Assembly: GCF_001678905.1 (NCBI RefSeq) | Contig: NZ_CP012117.1 | Coordinates: forward strand, 620,001-684,000 | Direction of reading: 5' to 3' | Length of the DNA stretch: 64,000 nucleotides | Origin: Dermabacter vaginalis | GTDB lineage: Bacteria > Actinomycetota > Actinomycetes > Actinomycetales > Dermabacteraceae | Shown: positions 47,187-55,873 of the stretch, piece by piece | How positions within the stretch are numbered: the stretch's first letter is position 1 | How the letters are laid out: the number at the start of each line of letters is the position of its first letter | The notes under the pieces: model-generated | Databases searched by the model: none | What the model was told of the DNA's origin: nothing | What the model saw: only the letters and a program-made list of their open reading frames with translations | Made by a program: the position numbers and the translations under genes

Positions 47187-48194
47187 CTAGATGCGGCGTA
47201 GCAAAACCGAGTGGATCTGGTGGTTTGGCCCTTTGCGGAGGATGAGGTCGGCACGCCCACGCGTGGGCTGCACGTTTTCCTTGAGGTTCGGGCCGTTGAT
47301 TGTGTCCCACACGTGGCCGGCACGCTCGATTGCTTCGGTGTCGCTGAGATCGGCGTAGTTGCGGAAATACGACTCGGGGTTCGAGAAAGCGGTTTCGCGC
47401 AGTGTCAGGAAGCGGTCGATGTACCAGCGGCGGATGTCGTCTTCCTTGGCATCGACGTAGACCGAGAAATCGAAGAAATCGGAGACGGCAACACCGAGGC
47501 GGCCGTCGGCGCGAGGGCGAGCCGGCTGGAGCACGTTGAGGCCCTCGACGATGAGCACATCGGGGCGTTCCACGATGATGCGTTCGCCTGGAACGCGGTC
47601 GTAGGAAATATGTGAGTAGACGGGCGCTTCGACGCGGTCCTTGCCGCTCTTGACGTCGGCGATGAATCGTAAGAGTGCCCGGCGATCGTAGCTTTCGGGA
47701 AAACCTTTTCGTTCGAGGATGCCGCGGCGCTTGAGCTCTGCGGTGGGGTAGAGGAAGCCGTCGGTCGTGATGAGCTGGGCGCGCGGAGTTTCAGGCCAAC
47801 GCGCTGTGAGGAGGCGCAAGAGGCGCGCCGTCGTGGATTTGCCAACCGCGACCGAGCCGGCGACGCCGATCACGAAGGGGGTGCGGCGGAAGTGCTCTTG
47901 GAGGAAGCTCTGGCGAAGGTTGCGCAGGTGTTGCGCGGTCATGACCTGAAGGTTGAGCAGTCGTGAAATGGGCCGGTAAATGTCGTTGACCTCGGCGTAG
48001 TCGAGAGGGTCGCCCTGACCGCGGATTTCCTTGACTTCCTCGGGTGTCATGGGAAGCGGCGTTTGGTCGCTGAGCCTTGCCCAATCTGCGCGACTGATCT
48101 CCGTGAAGGGAGTGAGATGGGAGTCATCGAGCGCCGCGCGGCCCTGATGCGGGTCGCGGGCAAAGGAGGCGTCAGAGTCCAAGTGGTCGAGCAT
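47187..48194 (-). CDS. coaA: Pantothenate kinase type I
   Basis: CoaA (335 aa) starts CoA synthesis by phosphorylating pantothenate. The P-loop is GVAGSVAVGKSTTARLL, and the family motifs LITTDGFLYP and IVEGLNVLQPA are present. The ATG lies 6 bases after a TAAACT box, so the mRNA is probably leaderless. Convergent with glmM. Confidence 0.97.
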   Translation of the reverse strand: MLDHLDSDASFARDPHQGRAALDDSHLTPFTEISRADWARLSDQTPLPMTPEEVKEIRGQGDPLDYAEVNDIYRPISRLLNLQVMTAQHLRNLRQSFLQEHFRRTPFVIGVAGSVAVGKSTTARLLRLLTARWPETPRAQLITTDGFLYPTAELKRRGILERKGFPESYDRRALLRFIADVKSGKDRVEAPVYSHISYDRVPGERIIVERPDVLIVEGLNVLQPARPRADGRLGVAVSDFFDFSVYVDAKEDDIRRWYIDRFLTLRETAFSNPESYFRNYADLSDTEAIERAGHVWDTINGPNLKENVQPTRGRADLILRKGPNHQIHSVLLRRI

Positions 48195-48200
48195 TCTTTA

Positions 48201-48206
48201 AGTTTA
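48201..48206 (-). promoter_or_regulatory. Leaderless-type -10 box of coaA
   Basis: On the minus strand TAAACT lies 6 bases upstream of the ATG at 48194. Confidence 0.5.
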
Positions 48207-48252
48207 GGGTGACGCGCGAGTGCGGAGTACCGTTTTTTCTCGGGTGGGGCGT

Positions 48253-48258
48253 TACTCT
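48253..48258 (+). promoter_or_regulatory. Leaderless-type -10 box of glmS
   Basis: TACTCT ends 7 bases before the ATG at 48266, with no ribosome-binding site between. Confidence 0.5.
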
Positions 48259-48265
48259 CAGTGGC

Positions 48266-50134
48266 ATGTGTGGAATTGTGGGATATGCAGGACCCGCCGC
48301 CGCGGGCACGTCGTCGCGACCGAGTGAGGTCGTTCTCGGGGGACTTAGCCGCCTCGAATACCGGGGCTACGACTCGGCAGGCCTCGCGAGGTGTGGCGAT
48401 GGCGAAATCGAGCTCTTCAAGGCCTCGGGGAAGATTCAGAACCTTCGCGACAAGCTTGAGGGGCAGGAATCGTCGATTTCGAGTGTGGCCATTGGGCATA
48501 CGCGCTGGGCGACTCATGGAGGCCCGAGCGACGTTAACGCCCACCCGCATCTCGGCGGGAAGAACGGCGAGATCGCGCTCGTGCACAACGGCATCATTGA
48601 AAACTTCGCGTCCCTCAAAAAGGACCTCGCTGAGGCAGGCTACGAGTGCGTGTCGGATACCGACTCGGAGGTGGTGGCGCACCTGCTCGCACGCGAATTC
48701 GAGAACGCCGAGAACCTCACGGAAGCGATGCGCGCGTGTGTCGCTCGTCTCGAGGGGGCGTTCACGCTGCTCGCGATCCACAAGGACACCCCGGGAACAA
48801 TTGTGGCGGCGAGGCGCAATAGCCCTCTCGTTGTGGGGCTTGGTGAGGGGGAAAACTTCCTCGGCTCCGATGTTGCGGCATTCGTGGACCACACGAAGCG
48901 CGCGGTTGAAATCGGCCAAGATCAGATTGTGACCGTGAGTGCCGAGAGCATCGACGTGATCGGCTTTGACGGCACGCCCGTTCCCGAACCGAAGCAGTAC
49001 ACGATCGAGTGGGACGCGGCCTCCGCGCAAAAATCCGGCTACCCCTCCTTCATGGCGAAGGAGATTCACGAGCAGGCGAAGGCCATCTCCGATACCCTCC
49101 TCGGGCGCCTCGAGAACAATGAGATCGTTCTCGACGAAATGCACATCGACCCCTCGCACTTGCGTTCGATCGACAAGATCATCGTGGTCGCGTGCGGCAC
49201 TGCCGCCAACGCCGGCGAGGTCGTCAAGTACGCGATCGAACACTGGTGCCGCATCCCCGTCGAAGTGGAACTGGCCCACGAGTTCCGCTACCGCGACCCG
49301 ATCGTGCACGAGCGCACGCTCGTCGTTGCCATCTCGCAATCGGGTGAAACGATGGATACCCTCATGGCGGTGCGCTACGCGAAAGAGCAGGGTGCGAAGG
49401 TCGTCGCGATCTGCAACACGCGTGGTGCCACCATCCCTCGCGAATCTGACGCCGCCATCTACTTGCACGTGGGCCCGGAAATCGCCGTGGCCTCCACAAA
49501 GGCGTACCTTGGCCAAATCGCCGCGTGCTACCTGCTCGGTCTTTTCCTCGCACAGGTGCGGGGCAATCTTTACGGGGACGAAATCGAGGCGATCATGCGC
49601 GACCTCGAGGAGATTCCCGCCAAGATCCAGAGCGTCCTCGACAACTCCGGTCAGGTGGAAAAGCTCGCGCGTGACATGGTCGATGCCACGAGCGTGCTGT
49701 TCCTCGGTCGCCACGTGGGCTTCCCGACCGCACTCGAAGGTGCCCTGAAACTCAAAGAGATCGCCTACATTCACGCGGAAGGCTTCGCCGCGGGCGAACT
49801 CAAGCACGGACCGATCGCCCTCGTGGAAGAGGGGCAGCCGGTGTTCATCGTTGTGCCGAGTCCCCGAGGTCGCGATTCGCTTCACGCAAAAGTCGTCTCG
49901 AACATTCAGGAGGTGCGTGCCCGCGGCGCCCACACACTTGTGATTGCCGAAGAGGGAGATTCTGATGTCGAGCCCTATGCCGATGTGGTGATCCGTTACC
50001 CGCAAACGCGCACCCTGTTCGCGCCGCTGCTGACGATCATCCCGCTGCAAATTTTCGCGTGTGAGCTTGCCACGGCGAAGGGGCTCGACGTTGATCAGCC
50101 TCGAAACCTCGCGAAGTCGGTCACGGTCGAGTAA
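48266..50134 (+). CDS. glmS: Glucosamine-fructose-6-phosphate aminotransferase
   Basis: GlmS (622 aa) makes GlcN-6-P from fructose-6-P and glutamine. The N-terminal glutaminase (1-240) starts at the catalytic Cys2 (MCGIVGY) and has RGYDSAG and HNGIIEN. The two SIS domains (from about 300) carry VACGTAANAG and SQSGETMDT; the end DQPRNLAKSVTVE is the family C-terminus. Start at 48266 is fixed by the N-terminal Cys. The upstream in-frame 19 codons are not used. No glmS ribozyme is possible with a leaderless start. Confidence 0.98.
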   Translation: MCGIVGYAGPAAAGTSSRPSEVVLGGLSRLEYRGYDSAGLARCGDGEIELFKASGKIQNLRDKLEGQESSISSVAIGHTRWATHGGPSDVNAHPHLGGKNGEIALVHNGIIENFASLKKDLAEAGYECVSDTDSEVVAHLLAREFENAENLTEAMRACVARLEGAFTLLAIHKDTPGTIVAARRNSPLVVGLGEGENFLGSDVAAFVDHTKRAVEIGQDQIVTVSAESIDVIGFDGTPVPEPKQYTIEWDAASAQKSGYPSFMAKEIHEQAKAISDTLLGRLENNEIVLDEMHIDPSHLRSIDKIIVVACGTAANAGEVVKYAIEHWCRIPVEVELAHEFRYRDPIVHERTLVVAISQSGETMDTLMAVRYAKEQGAKVVAICNTRGATIPRESDAAIYLHVGPEIAVASTKAYLGQIAACYLLGLFLAQVRGNLYGDEIEAIMRDLEEIPAKIQSVLDNSGQVEKLARDMVDATSVLFLGRHVGFPTALEGALKLKEIAYIHAEGFAAGELKHGPIALVEEGQPVFIVVPSPRGRDSLHAKVVSNIQEVRARGAHTLVIAEEGDSDVEPYADVVIRYPQTRTLFAPLLTIIPLQIFACELATAKGLDVDQPRNLAKSVTVE

Positions 50135-50164
50135 CGGCCTCGGGCAGGGTGAACCGCCCAGACC

Positions 50165-50170
50165 TACAAT
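50165..50170 (+). promoter_or_regulatory. Leaderless-type -10 box of acpS
   Basis: TACAAT, a near-consensus -10, ends 7 bases before the ATG at 50178. Confidence 0.55.
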
Positions 50171-50177
50171 GGGGACT

Positions 50178-50627
50178 ATGTCGAACCCCTCGAATGCGCG
50201 TGAGCACAGCTTCGTGCCCCTCGGGGGTGAAGCAGTTTCGGGAATCGGCGTGGATATTGTGGATATCGAGCGTCTCGGTGACCGGCTCGAGCGGCAACCG
50301 CGGCTTTGCGAGAGGCTTTTCGCGCCCGAGGAGCGAGAGCTGAAGCTTGCTTCTCTTGCTGCGCGCGTCGCCGCGAAGGAGGCGCTTGGTAAGGCGCTCG
50401 GGAATCCGGGCGACCTGTCGTGGCACGACGCGATCGTGCGCCGCACGGAGACCGGTCGCCCCTATCTCGTGCTTCGCGGCGCCGCGCTCGAGACCGCGAT
50501 TGCGCAGGACGTACGATTCGCGCACCTGTCCCTTTCGCACGACGGCAACCTCGCGACCGCGATGGTTGTGCTGGAAACCGTCGGAAACCGTGGGCGGGCG
50601 CACGGGGATGAGGAGCCCCAATCATGA
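50178..50627 (+). CDS. acpS: Holo-acyl-carrier-protein synthase
   Basis: AcpS (149 aa) attaches phosphopantetheine to ACP. The Mg-binding Asp is in GIGVDIVDIERL and the Glu in LAARVAAKEALGKALG; the end SLSHDGNLATAMVVLE is typical. About 20 residues precede the usual start. Overlaps alr in ATGA. Confidence 0.93.
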   Translation: MSNPSNAREHSFVPLGGEAVSGIGVDIVDIERLGDRLERQPRLCERLFAPEERELKLASLAARVAAKEALGKALGNPGDLSWHDAIVRRTETGRPYLVLRGAALETAIAQDVRFAHLSLSHDGNLATAMVVLETVGNRGRAHGDEEPQS

Positions 50628-52390
50628 ACCTGACACCGGACATCGACCCTCTTATGAGCCCTAACCGGGCGGAAGTCTCGCTCAAGGCGATCGCGCACAA
50701 TGCCGCGCAGCTGCGCGCCGCGATCCCGGATTACATCGCCCTCATGGCGGTCGTCAAGGCTGACGGCTACGGGCACGGCATGGTCGATGCGGCTCGCGCG
50801 GCGATTGCCGGCGGTGCGACCTGGCTGGGCGTTGCCCACCCCGCGACAGCCCTTGACCTCGCGCGTGCCGAGCTCGAGGTGCCGATCCTCGCGTGGCTGC
50901 ATGAGCCGGTTTCGGCCAAGGAGGTTCTCCCACACGCGATCGGCGCCGGCGTAGACCTCGCGGTGAGCTCCCTCGAGCAGCTTGAGGCAGTGATCGATGC
51001 AGCGCGTTCGATTGAGCGCCGCGTCCGCGTGCATGTCGCGCTCGATACGGGAATGGGGCGCGAAGGCGCGCGTGGCGAGCAGATCGAAGCGATTGGCGCG
51101 GCGATTCTCGAGAGCTCACACGTGTCGCTCGCGGGCGCCATGAGCCACCTGTATAACGCGGATGTGCCAGGTGAGGCGAGCGTGCGAGAGCAGGCTGAGC
51201 GGTTTGACGCGATGTGCGAGCGTCTTGAAGCTGCCGCGGGCCCGATTCCGCTGCGTCACCTGTCGGCAAGTGCCGGGGCGCTCGTGGGCGAGGAGTTCCG
51301 TTACGACATGGTGCGCCCGGGCATTACGCTGTACGGCTACTCGCCGGTCGAGACCGATCTGGATCTTCGCCCCGCGATGTCGCTGACGTCGCGTATCTCG
51401 CTTGTGAAGCGCGTCGAAGCGGGGCAGGTCGTGGGGTATGGCGCTCGCTATGTGACCGAGCGGCCCACGACTCTCGCACTCGTGCCGATCGGCTACGCCG
51501 ACGGCCTGGATCGACGGCTCACGAACCGGCTCCAGGTGCTCGTGCAGACGGCGTCGACGTCGCGGCTTGTTCCTCAAGTGGGCACGATTTCGATGGATCA
51601 GATCGTTCTTGATCTCGGGCCCGAAACTGACGCCTCGCCGGGCGACCGCGTCGTGATTTTCGGCGACCCTCAGCGTTACCCGGGGGTGTGGACTGCGGAG
51701 GACCTCGCGCGTGAGGCAGGGACGATTCCGTACGAGATCCTGACATCTATCTCCTCGCGCGTTCCTCGAGTGGCGTTGCCTCTCGTGACTGATCCGTCCG
51801 AGCGAACGTGGAGTGTGCAGGGCGACCGCCCGGCGCCGCGATCGTTCACGGTGCACACGAGTGGCGCGGAAGATACGAGGCGTGCGGCACGCGCGATCGC
51901 GCATCATGCGAAGGCCGGCGATCTCTTCGTGCTGGACGGGCCGCTCGGCGCTGGAAAGACGACATTCACGCAAGGGTTCGCGCGGGCCCTCGATGTTCGC
52001 GGCAATGTGGCATCGCCGACGTTCGTGATTGCGCGCGTGCATCCCGCGAATGCAGAAGGCCCTGATCTTGTGCACGTCGATGCGTATCGGCTCGACGAGG
52101 ACTGGGATATCGAAGATCTGGATCTGGATTCGGATCTTGACACGTCGATCACGCTCGTTGAGTGGGGCCGCGACCGCGTAGAGCATCTTGCAAGCTCATA
52201 TGCGATCGTTGAGCTCCATCGCGAAGAGAGCCTGCAGGGTGGGCCGCTTGATGATGACCCGGATGACACGGATGAGGAGCGCAGCCTCAGCGTGACGTTT
52301 GTGGGCGAGCGTTATACGCGCGAAGAGCTCGTGCGTATTGGCATTGATTTGCGCGAGGCTGGTTTTAGCCCGGAACAGGGCGGGGAGTGA
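50624..52390 (+). CDS. alr-tsaE: Fused alanine racemase and TsaE
   Basis: A 588-aa two-function protein. Residues 1 to about 395 are alanine racemase (D-Ala for peptidoglycan), with the PLP lysine K45 in AVVKADGYGHG and the second catalytic Tyr in VGYGARYV. Residues about 405-588 are TsaE, the ATPase of the t6A37 tRNA modification complex: P-loop LDGPLGAGKTTFTQ, SPTFVIARV and HVDAYRL. The TsaE part has an unusual acidic insertion (DLDLDSDLDTS) and a long tail. The reading frame is continuous, so it is one polypeptide. The two genes are adjacent in many actinobacteria. Confidence 0.95.
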   Translation: MNLTPDIDPLMSPNRAEVSLKAIAHNAAQLRAAIPDYIALMAVVKADGYGHGMVDAARAAIAGGATWLGVAHPATALDLARAELEVPILAWLHEPVSAKEVLPHAIGAGVDLAVSSLEQLEAVIDAARSIERRVRVHVALDTGMGREGARGEQIEAIGAAILESSHVSLAGAMSHLYNADVPGEASVREQAERFDAMCERLEAAAGPIPLRHLSASAGALVGEEFRYDMVRPGITLYGYSPVETDLDLRPAMSLTSRISLVKRVEAGQVVGYGARYVTERPTTLALVPIGYADGLDRRLTNRLQVLVQTASTSRLVPQVGTISMDQIVLDLGPETDASPGDRVVIFGDPQRYPGVWTAEDLAREAGTIPYEILTSISSRVPRVALPLVTDPSERTWSVQGDRPAPRSFTVHTSGAEDTRRAARAIAHHAKAGDLFVLDGPLGAGKTTFTQGFARALDVRGNVASPTFVIARVHPANAEGPDLVHVDAYRLDEDWDIEDLDLDSDLDTSITLVEWGRDRVEHLASSYAIVELHREESLQGGPLDDDPDDTDEERSLSVTFVGERYTREELVRIGIDLREAGFSPEQGGE

Positions 52391-52391
52391 C

Positions 52392-53108
52392 ATGGCTAAT
52401 CTGACGCTGGGAATTGATACGTCGGGTGCGGTGAGCGTGGCGGTTGCCGACGGCCGCCAGGTTTTATCGCGCCGCATGGATGAGCGTGCGCGGCACCACG
52501 ACGAGGTACTCCTTGAGATGATCGACGCGGCGCTCGCCGAGGCGGGTGCGTCGCGCGCGGACATTTCGTGCGTCGTTGCTGGCCGCGGGCCGGGGCCTTT
52601 TACCGGGCTGCGTGTGGGTCTTGTGACGGCGCGGTCGATCGCCACGATCTTAGGTGCGCGGCTCATTGGCCTGCCGAGTCTCGACGCGATTGCGCTCGAG
52701 GCGGCGAAGGAGAGTCCGGACGCAAAAACGATCGCGGTTGCGCTCGACGCGCGACGCCGCGAGGTGTACTGGGCGCTCTACGAAGTCAGTGGTGGCTTTT
52801 CCGACGCTTCTTCGCGCGAGATTGTGCGCACGTTTGAGCCGGGAGTCGCTGCGCCGGCAGAGGTGGCGTCGAGTCTTGCCGCCGCCGATGTTCTCGTGGG
52901 AAGCGGCGCGCATTTGTACCCGGAGATCTTGCCACCCACGGGCGAGCTGCGCCATGCGGATGCGGGCTTTCTCATCCAGGCCGCGCTGAATGCTGAGGCG
53001 CGAGGTGAGGATCTCAGTTCCACGGAGCCTCTTTATTTGCGCGAGGCCGATGCCGCGAAGCCAAAGCGCCGTAAGTCGGCGCTCGGTCTCGGCGACCGAC
53101 CCGCCTAG
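52392..53108 (+). CDS. tsaB: t6A modification protein TsaB
   Basis: TsaB (238 aa) is the inactive partner of TsaD in making t6A on tRNAs that read ANN codons. ILGIDTS-like LGIDTSGAVSVAV opens the ASKHA fold and RGPGPFTGLRVGL is the family signature. ATG lies one base after the alr-tsaE stop. An in-frame extension to 52299 overlaps the previous gene and is rejected. Confidence 0.95.
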   Translation: MANLTLGIDTSGAVSVAVADGRQVLSRRMDERARHHDEVLLEMIDAALAEAGASRADISCVVAGRGPGPFTGLRVGLVTARSIATILGARLIGLPSLDAIALEAAKESPDAKTIAVALDARRREVYWALYEVSGGFSDASSREIVRTFEPGVAAPAEVASSLAAADVLVGSGAHLYPEILPPTGELRHADAGFLIQAALNAEARGEDLSSTEPLYLREADAAKPKRRKSALGLGDRPA

Positions 53109-53110
53109 CC

Positions 53111-53623
53111 ATGCCGGCGATTGGGCGGCCTCTTGAGCCCTCGCGTATGCGACCTGGTGCGGGGCCGTGGAGCCTTCGTCGTGTGACACGTGCGGATGCT
53201 CCTGTGCTCGCGCGTCTGGAACGTGAGCTCTTCCCGGATGAGGCGTGGAGTCTCGATATGGTTCTCGACGAGATCACCCACCCGAGCCGCGCCTACGTTG
53301 CCGCAGTTGACGAGGCCGGCGGTGTTCTCGGCTACGCGGGAATCTTTGTTGGGGGCGATGCCGCCGATGTGCAAACGATCGGCACGATTCGCGAGGGGGC
53401 GGGGATTGGGCGTGCCCTCCTCGCGTGGTGCGAGGAACGTGCGCGCGAGGAAGGCGCCGCGAGTTTGTTCCTCGAAGTGCGGTGCGATAACGCCCGGGCG
53501 AGAGACCTGTACGTGCGAGCGGGCTTCGCCGAGATAGGTGTGAGGCGAGGCTATTACCGCACCCCCGATGGGCCGATCGATGCAATCGCCATGCACAAAC
53601 CCCTCCCCACTCGAATTCCATAG
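53111..53623 (+). CDS. rimI: Ribosomal protein S18 alanine N-acetyltransferase-like GNAT
   Basis: A GNAT acetyltransferase (170 aa) in the usual tsaB-rimI position, most likely RimI, which acetylates the N-terminus of ribosomal protein S18. GIGRALLAWCEERAREEGA is the acetyl-CoA loop (motif A region), and LEVRCDNARARDLYVRAGFA is the RimI/ArgA-type C-terminal pattern. The first 20 residues are an extension. The stop codon lies inside a repeat copy at 53613-53640. tsaD, which usually follows, is absent from the window. Confidence 0.9.
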   Translation: MPAIGRPLEPSRMRPGAGPWSLRRVTRADAPVLARLERELFPDEAWSLDMVLDEITHPSRAYVAAVDEAGGVLGYAGIFVGGDAADVQTIGTIREGAGIGRALLAWCEERAREEGAASLFLEVRCDNARARDLYVRAGFAEIGVRRGYYRTPDGPIDAIAMHKPLPTRIP

Positions 53624-53640
53624 GGGTTGTGGGGGTTTGA
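53613..53640 (+). repeat. 28-base repeat, copy 1
   Basis: Contains CATAGGGGTTGTGGGGG. It supplies the last codons and stop of rimI. Together with the preceding AAACCCCTCCCC it can fold into a hairpin. Copies 2 and 3 are at 53667-53694 and 55838-55864. Confidence 0.75.
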
Positions 53641-53666
53641 AGCCGTCCCCCGCCCGCCTCTTACCC

Positions 53667-53694
53667 GAATTGCATAGAGGTTGTGGGGGATTGA
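53667..53694 (+). repeat. 28-base repeat, copy 2
   Basis: Contains CATAGAGGTTGTGGGGG and differs from copy 1 at three positions. Same orientation as copy 1, 54 bases further on. Confidence 0.75.
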
Positions 53695-53725
53695 TGGCCC
53701 CTAGGGAAGCCGGTGTCCACATTTG

Positions 53726-53773
53726 TGTCACAGCCGTTGCGCGCGGCGAACGCGCATGGTTGGCTATGTGACA
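53726..53773 (+). repeat. Imperfect inverted repeat before the DUF6318 gene
   Basis: TGTCACAGCC pairs with GGCTATGTGACA (2-base bulge) around an inner GCGCG/CGCGC part. It could be a regulator site or a structured leader. No known consensus was matched. Confidence 0.4.
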
Positions 53774-53819
53774 TGGGCCTCGCTCGGGGGAGTGTGGCCG
53801 GCTTTCGGAAGGGGCGCAC

Positions 53820-54494
53820 ATGCGGAGCGGGCACACGCAAGTTTTCGGCGCGATCGCTGTCGTGACACTGGTGGCGGCATTGGCGGGTTGCGGGGGCGAA
53901 AAAGCTGGTGGCAGTCCGACGTCTGCTTCGCCCACCACTGTCGTTTCACCCGCTAGTGATTCCGGCGGTGGTTCCTCTCAGGATGCGTCGGATTCCGGTG
54001 GTGCGGAATCCGATGGCCGCACGGAGGGCTTGCCGCCGGAAAACGAGGCACTGAAGGCCCCAGACAAGGCGGATTACCTCGGTATCAAATATCCAACGGA
54101 CCAAGGCGCGCAAGCGGCCGCGAAATACTTTTTCGACGCGATGTTCTATGGTCACGCGACCGGCGATACTACTCCCTTCGCGGAGATAATTGACCAGGAC
54201 TCCTGTAGTACCTGCAGCGACACTCTTGACCAGATCGTTCAGTGGCGGAGTCAAAAGAAATTTATAGGCCGCGTCTCGGTGTCGCCGAATGATATTTGGG
54301 TGGACGAGAAGAACGATCAGTACTTTGTCGTCCAGTATCAATACTCCATCGGCGAGGTCCCGGTGTTTGTGAATGGTGAACGCGAGTCTTCGCTACCTGG
54401 AAAAAGCTTTTCTGCTGCTGTGAAGCTGCGCTTTGCTGATGATCACTGGCAGGTTATCGACGCCGCTTGGAAGGACCGTCAGAGCGATGACTAG
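53820..54494 (+). CDS. DUF6318-type lipoprotein
   Basis: A 224-aa lipoprotein with the lipobox LVAALAGC (Cys24 lipidated), a Ser/Gly/Asp-rich linker to about residue 75, and a domain with YPTDQGAQAAAKYFFDAMFY, DQDSCSTCSDTLDQI (two Cys) and YQYSIGEVPVFVNGE, fitting the actinobacterial DUF6318 family. Function unknown. GGAAGGGG precedes the ATG. Overlaps the next gene by 8 bases. Base composition is visibly less GC-rich than in neighbouring genes, which suggests recent arrival. Confidence 0.78.
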   Translation: MRSGHTQVFGAIAVVTLVAALAGCGGEKAGGSPTSASPTTVVSPASDSGGGSSQDASDSGGAESDGRTEGLPPENEALKAPDKADYLGIKYPTDQGAQAAAKYFFDAMFYGHATGDTTPFAEIIDQDSCSTCSDTLDQIVQWRSQKKFIGRVSVSPNDIWVDEKNDQYFVVQYQYSIGEVPVFVNGERESSLPGKSFSAAVKLRFADDHWQVIDAAWKDRQSDD

Positions 54495-55503
54495 CAAGCG
54501 GGCCGTGTTTGCCGCGATCATTGTTTTCTCGCTCCAGATACCGGTCGTCTCGACAGCTTTCGCTGAAGAGGACACTCCAAATTTTTACGGAGGTGCCGAC
54601 GGAGGGAGCCTCGTCATCAGTGGTGAGCGAGGCCCGGGTGAGAAGAAAGGTGGCACCACTGATCTGCCTGATGACAGGGGCCGTGCGCGAGGTGATGCGG
54701 TGACGGATGGGCCTCGGAGGGTGTGGGCTGCGGCTGATGATCCGGATCTGGGTTGTCGGGCTGATAAAAGTAGTTTTGCTGTGCAGGCTGTAGGTATTGG
54801 GTGCAGTGGAATAAGCGTTGTGTGTTCGACTGCGTTCCCTGGCGCGTCGATGAGTGTTGGTAGGGATGTTGATGCTGCCACGGGGGCTCCGGTGTTTGGC
54901 TCTGAACGGTGGTCGGGTTGTTCGCGGCCGTCGTCGGGCGGTGGCGGTGTGGCGCCGGCGATGCCCGTGGTAACGGAGTCGGATTTCCGTTCGCTCGGTG
55001 TTCAACCACTTGTCGCACACATAGGACCGCCTGATGGATGGATTCCGATAGGGATCGACATGATCGCGTGGGCGGAATCGGATGTGCAGAATTTTGAGAT
55101 GCAGATGCTTGGTCAGGCGGTTCGGGTGCGGGCGACCCCGGTGAAGTATGTGTGGGACTTCGGTGATGGCACGGTGCTCACGACGTCGTTTCCCGGTCGC
55201 CCATACCCTGAGCGAGACGTTTCGATGCGATACGCGCACCAGGGGTGGTATGAAGTTTCACTCGTGACGCAGTTCAGCGGTGAATACTCGGTCAACGGCG
55301 GCGCGTGGCAGCCGATCGCGGGAAACATCGAGGTGGCGAGTGAGAAGCGATGGATCTATTCGGATCTTCGCGAGTCACGCCTTGTGGGCGATGACATCCC
55401 AGAGCAGTACATGCGAGAGCCGGAGCGTGGCCCCGACACCATGGGGCCGCTGAACCCGAATGCCCGTGTGGAAACACTGACCGAGCCGAAAAAGCAACGC
55501 TAG
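54487..55503 (+). CDS. Secreted PKD-type domain protein
   Basis: A 338-aa exported protein with a signal peptide (KRAVFAAIIVFSLQIPVVST then AFA-E). The N-terminal part is of low complexity, with Cys residues at GCRADKSS, GCSGISVVC and GCSRPS. The C-terminal third has a PKD-like pattern, YVWDFGDGTVLTT ... MRYAHQGWYEVSLVT, found in surface-binding beta sandwiches. The start overlaps the DUF6318 gene (ATGACTAG). This lipoprotein plus PKD pair acts outside the cell, but no substrate can be named. Confidence 0.72.
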   Translation: MTSKRAVFAAIIVFSLQIPVVSTAFAEEDTPNFYGGADGGSLVISGERGPGEKKGGTTDLPDDRGRARGDAVTDGPRRVWAAADDPDLGCRADKSSFAVQAVGIGCSGISVVCSTAFPGASMSVGRDVDAATGAPVFGSERWSGCSRPSSGGGGVAPAMPVVTESDFRSLGVQPLVAHIGPPDGWIPIGIDMIAWAESDVQNFEMQMLGQAVRVRATPVKYVWDFGDGTVLTTSFPGRPYPERDVSMRYAHQGWYEVSLVTQFSGEYSVNGGAWQPIAGNIEVASEKRWIYSDLRESRLVGDDIPEQYMREPERGPDTMGPLNPNARVETLTEPKKQR

Positions 55504-55873
55504 AGCTTACAGGATTCCAGCGCCCTCCGAACTCTCCCTGGCGACAGACAAACTGTAGAGGTAGGGAGCGGAGCCAACACGATCACCCCGAGGCCCTCGA
55601 TTGTGAAACGCCGATTAAGAATGCTGAGGCCAATGCTCGACGCTCCCCGCGGGCCGCACTCCAAGGCGAGCAAACGTCGGAATGAGTGCGTGAACCGGCC
55701 CCGGGGAATTCCCGACCAGCCCGCCCCGGCCCACTGACGGAAATTTCCTGCATTGAACCGTGCCAACCCGCGAGGGGGAGGAGACGGGTGGCAGTGAGCA
55801 TAAGGGAGTGAGGGAAAGGTGCGCCGCTGTGGTGCACCAAACCCCCACAACCCCTATGCAATTCAGGTGGGAG
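55504..55873. other. Non-coding stretch at the end of the island
   Basis: 370 bases with no convincing gene. A minus-strand frame over 55500-55850 reads GASSIGLSILNRRFTIEGLG near its end, which might be a remnant, but no family is recognised. The inverted third copy of the 28-base repeat lies at the right end. Confidence 0.4.
55838..55864 (-). repeat. 28-base repeat, copy 3 (inverted)
   Basis: The complement of this stretch contains GAATTGCATAGGGGTTGTGG, matching copies 1 and 2 with two or three differences. It lies 10 bases beyond the stop of the ABC permease gene. Confidence 0.75.

Noticed and set aside
48195-48265. A glmS ribozyme before glmS
   Set aside because: The gene appears leaderless, and the divergent space to coaA is only 71 bases; no ribozyme core is visible.
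48047-50446. Minus-strand open frame of 799 codons
   Set aside because: Antisense of glmS and acpS; sequence has no family features and glmS is certain.
55500-55850. Minus-strand open frame of 116 codons after the PKD gene
   Set aside because: Proline-rich N-terminal half and no recognised domain; could be a remnant but not enough to call.
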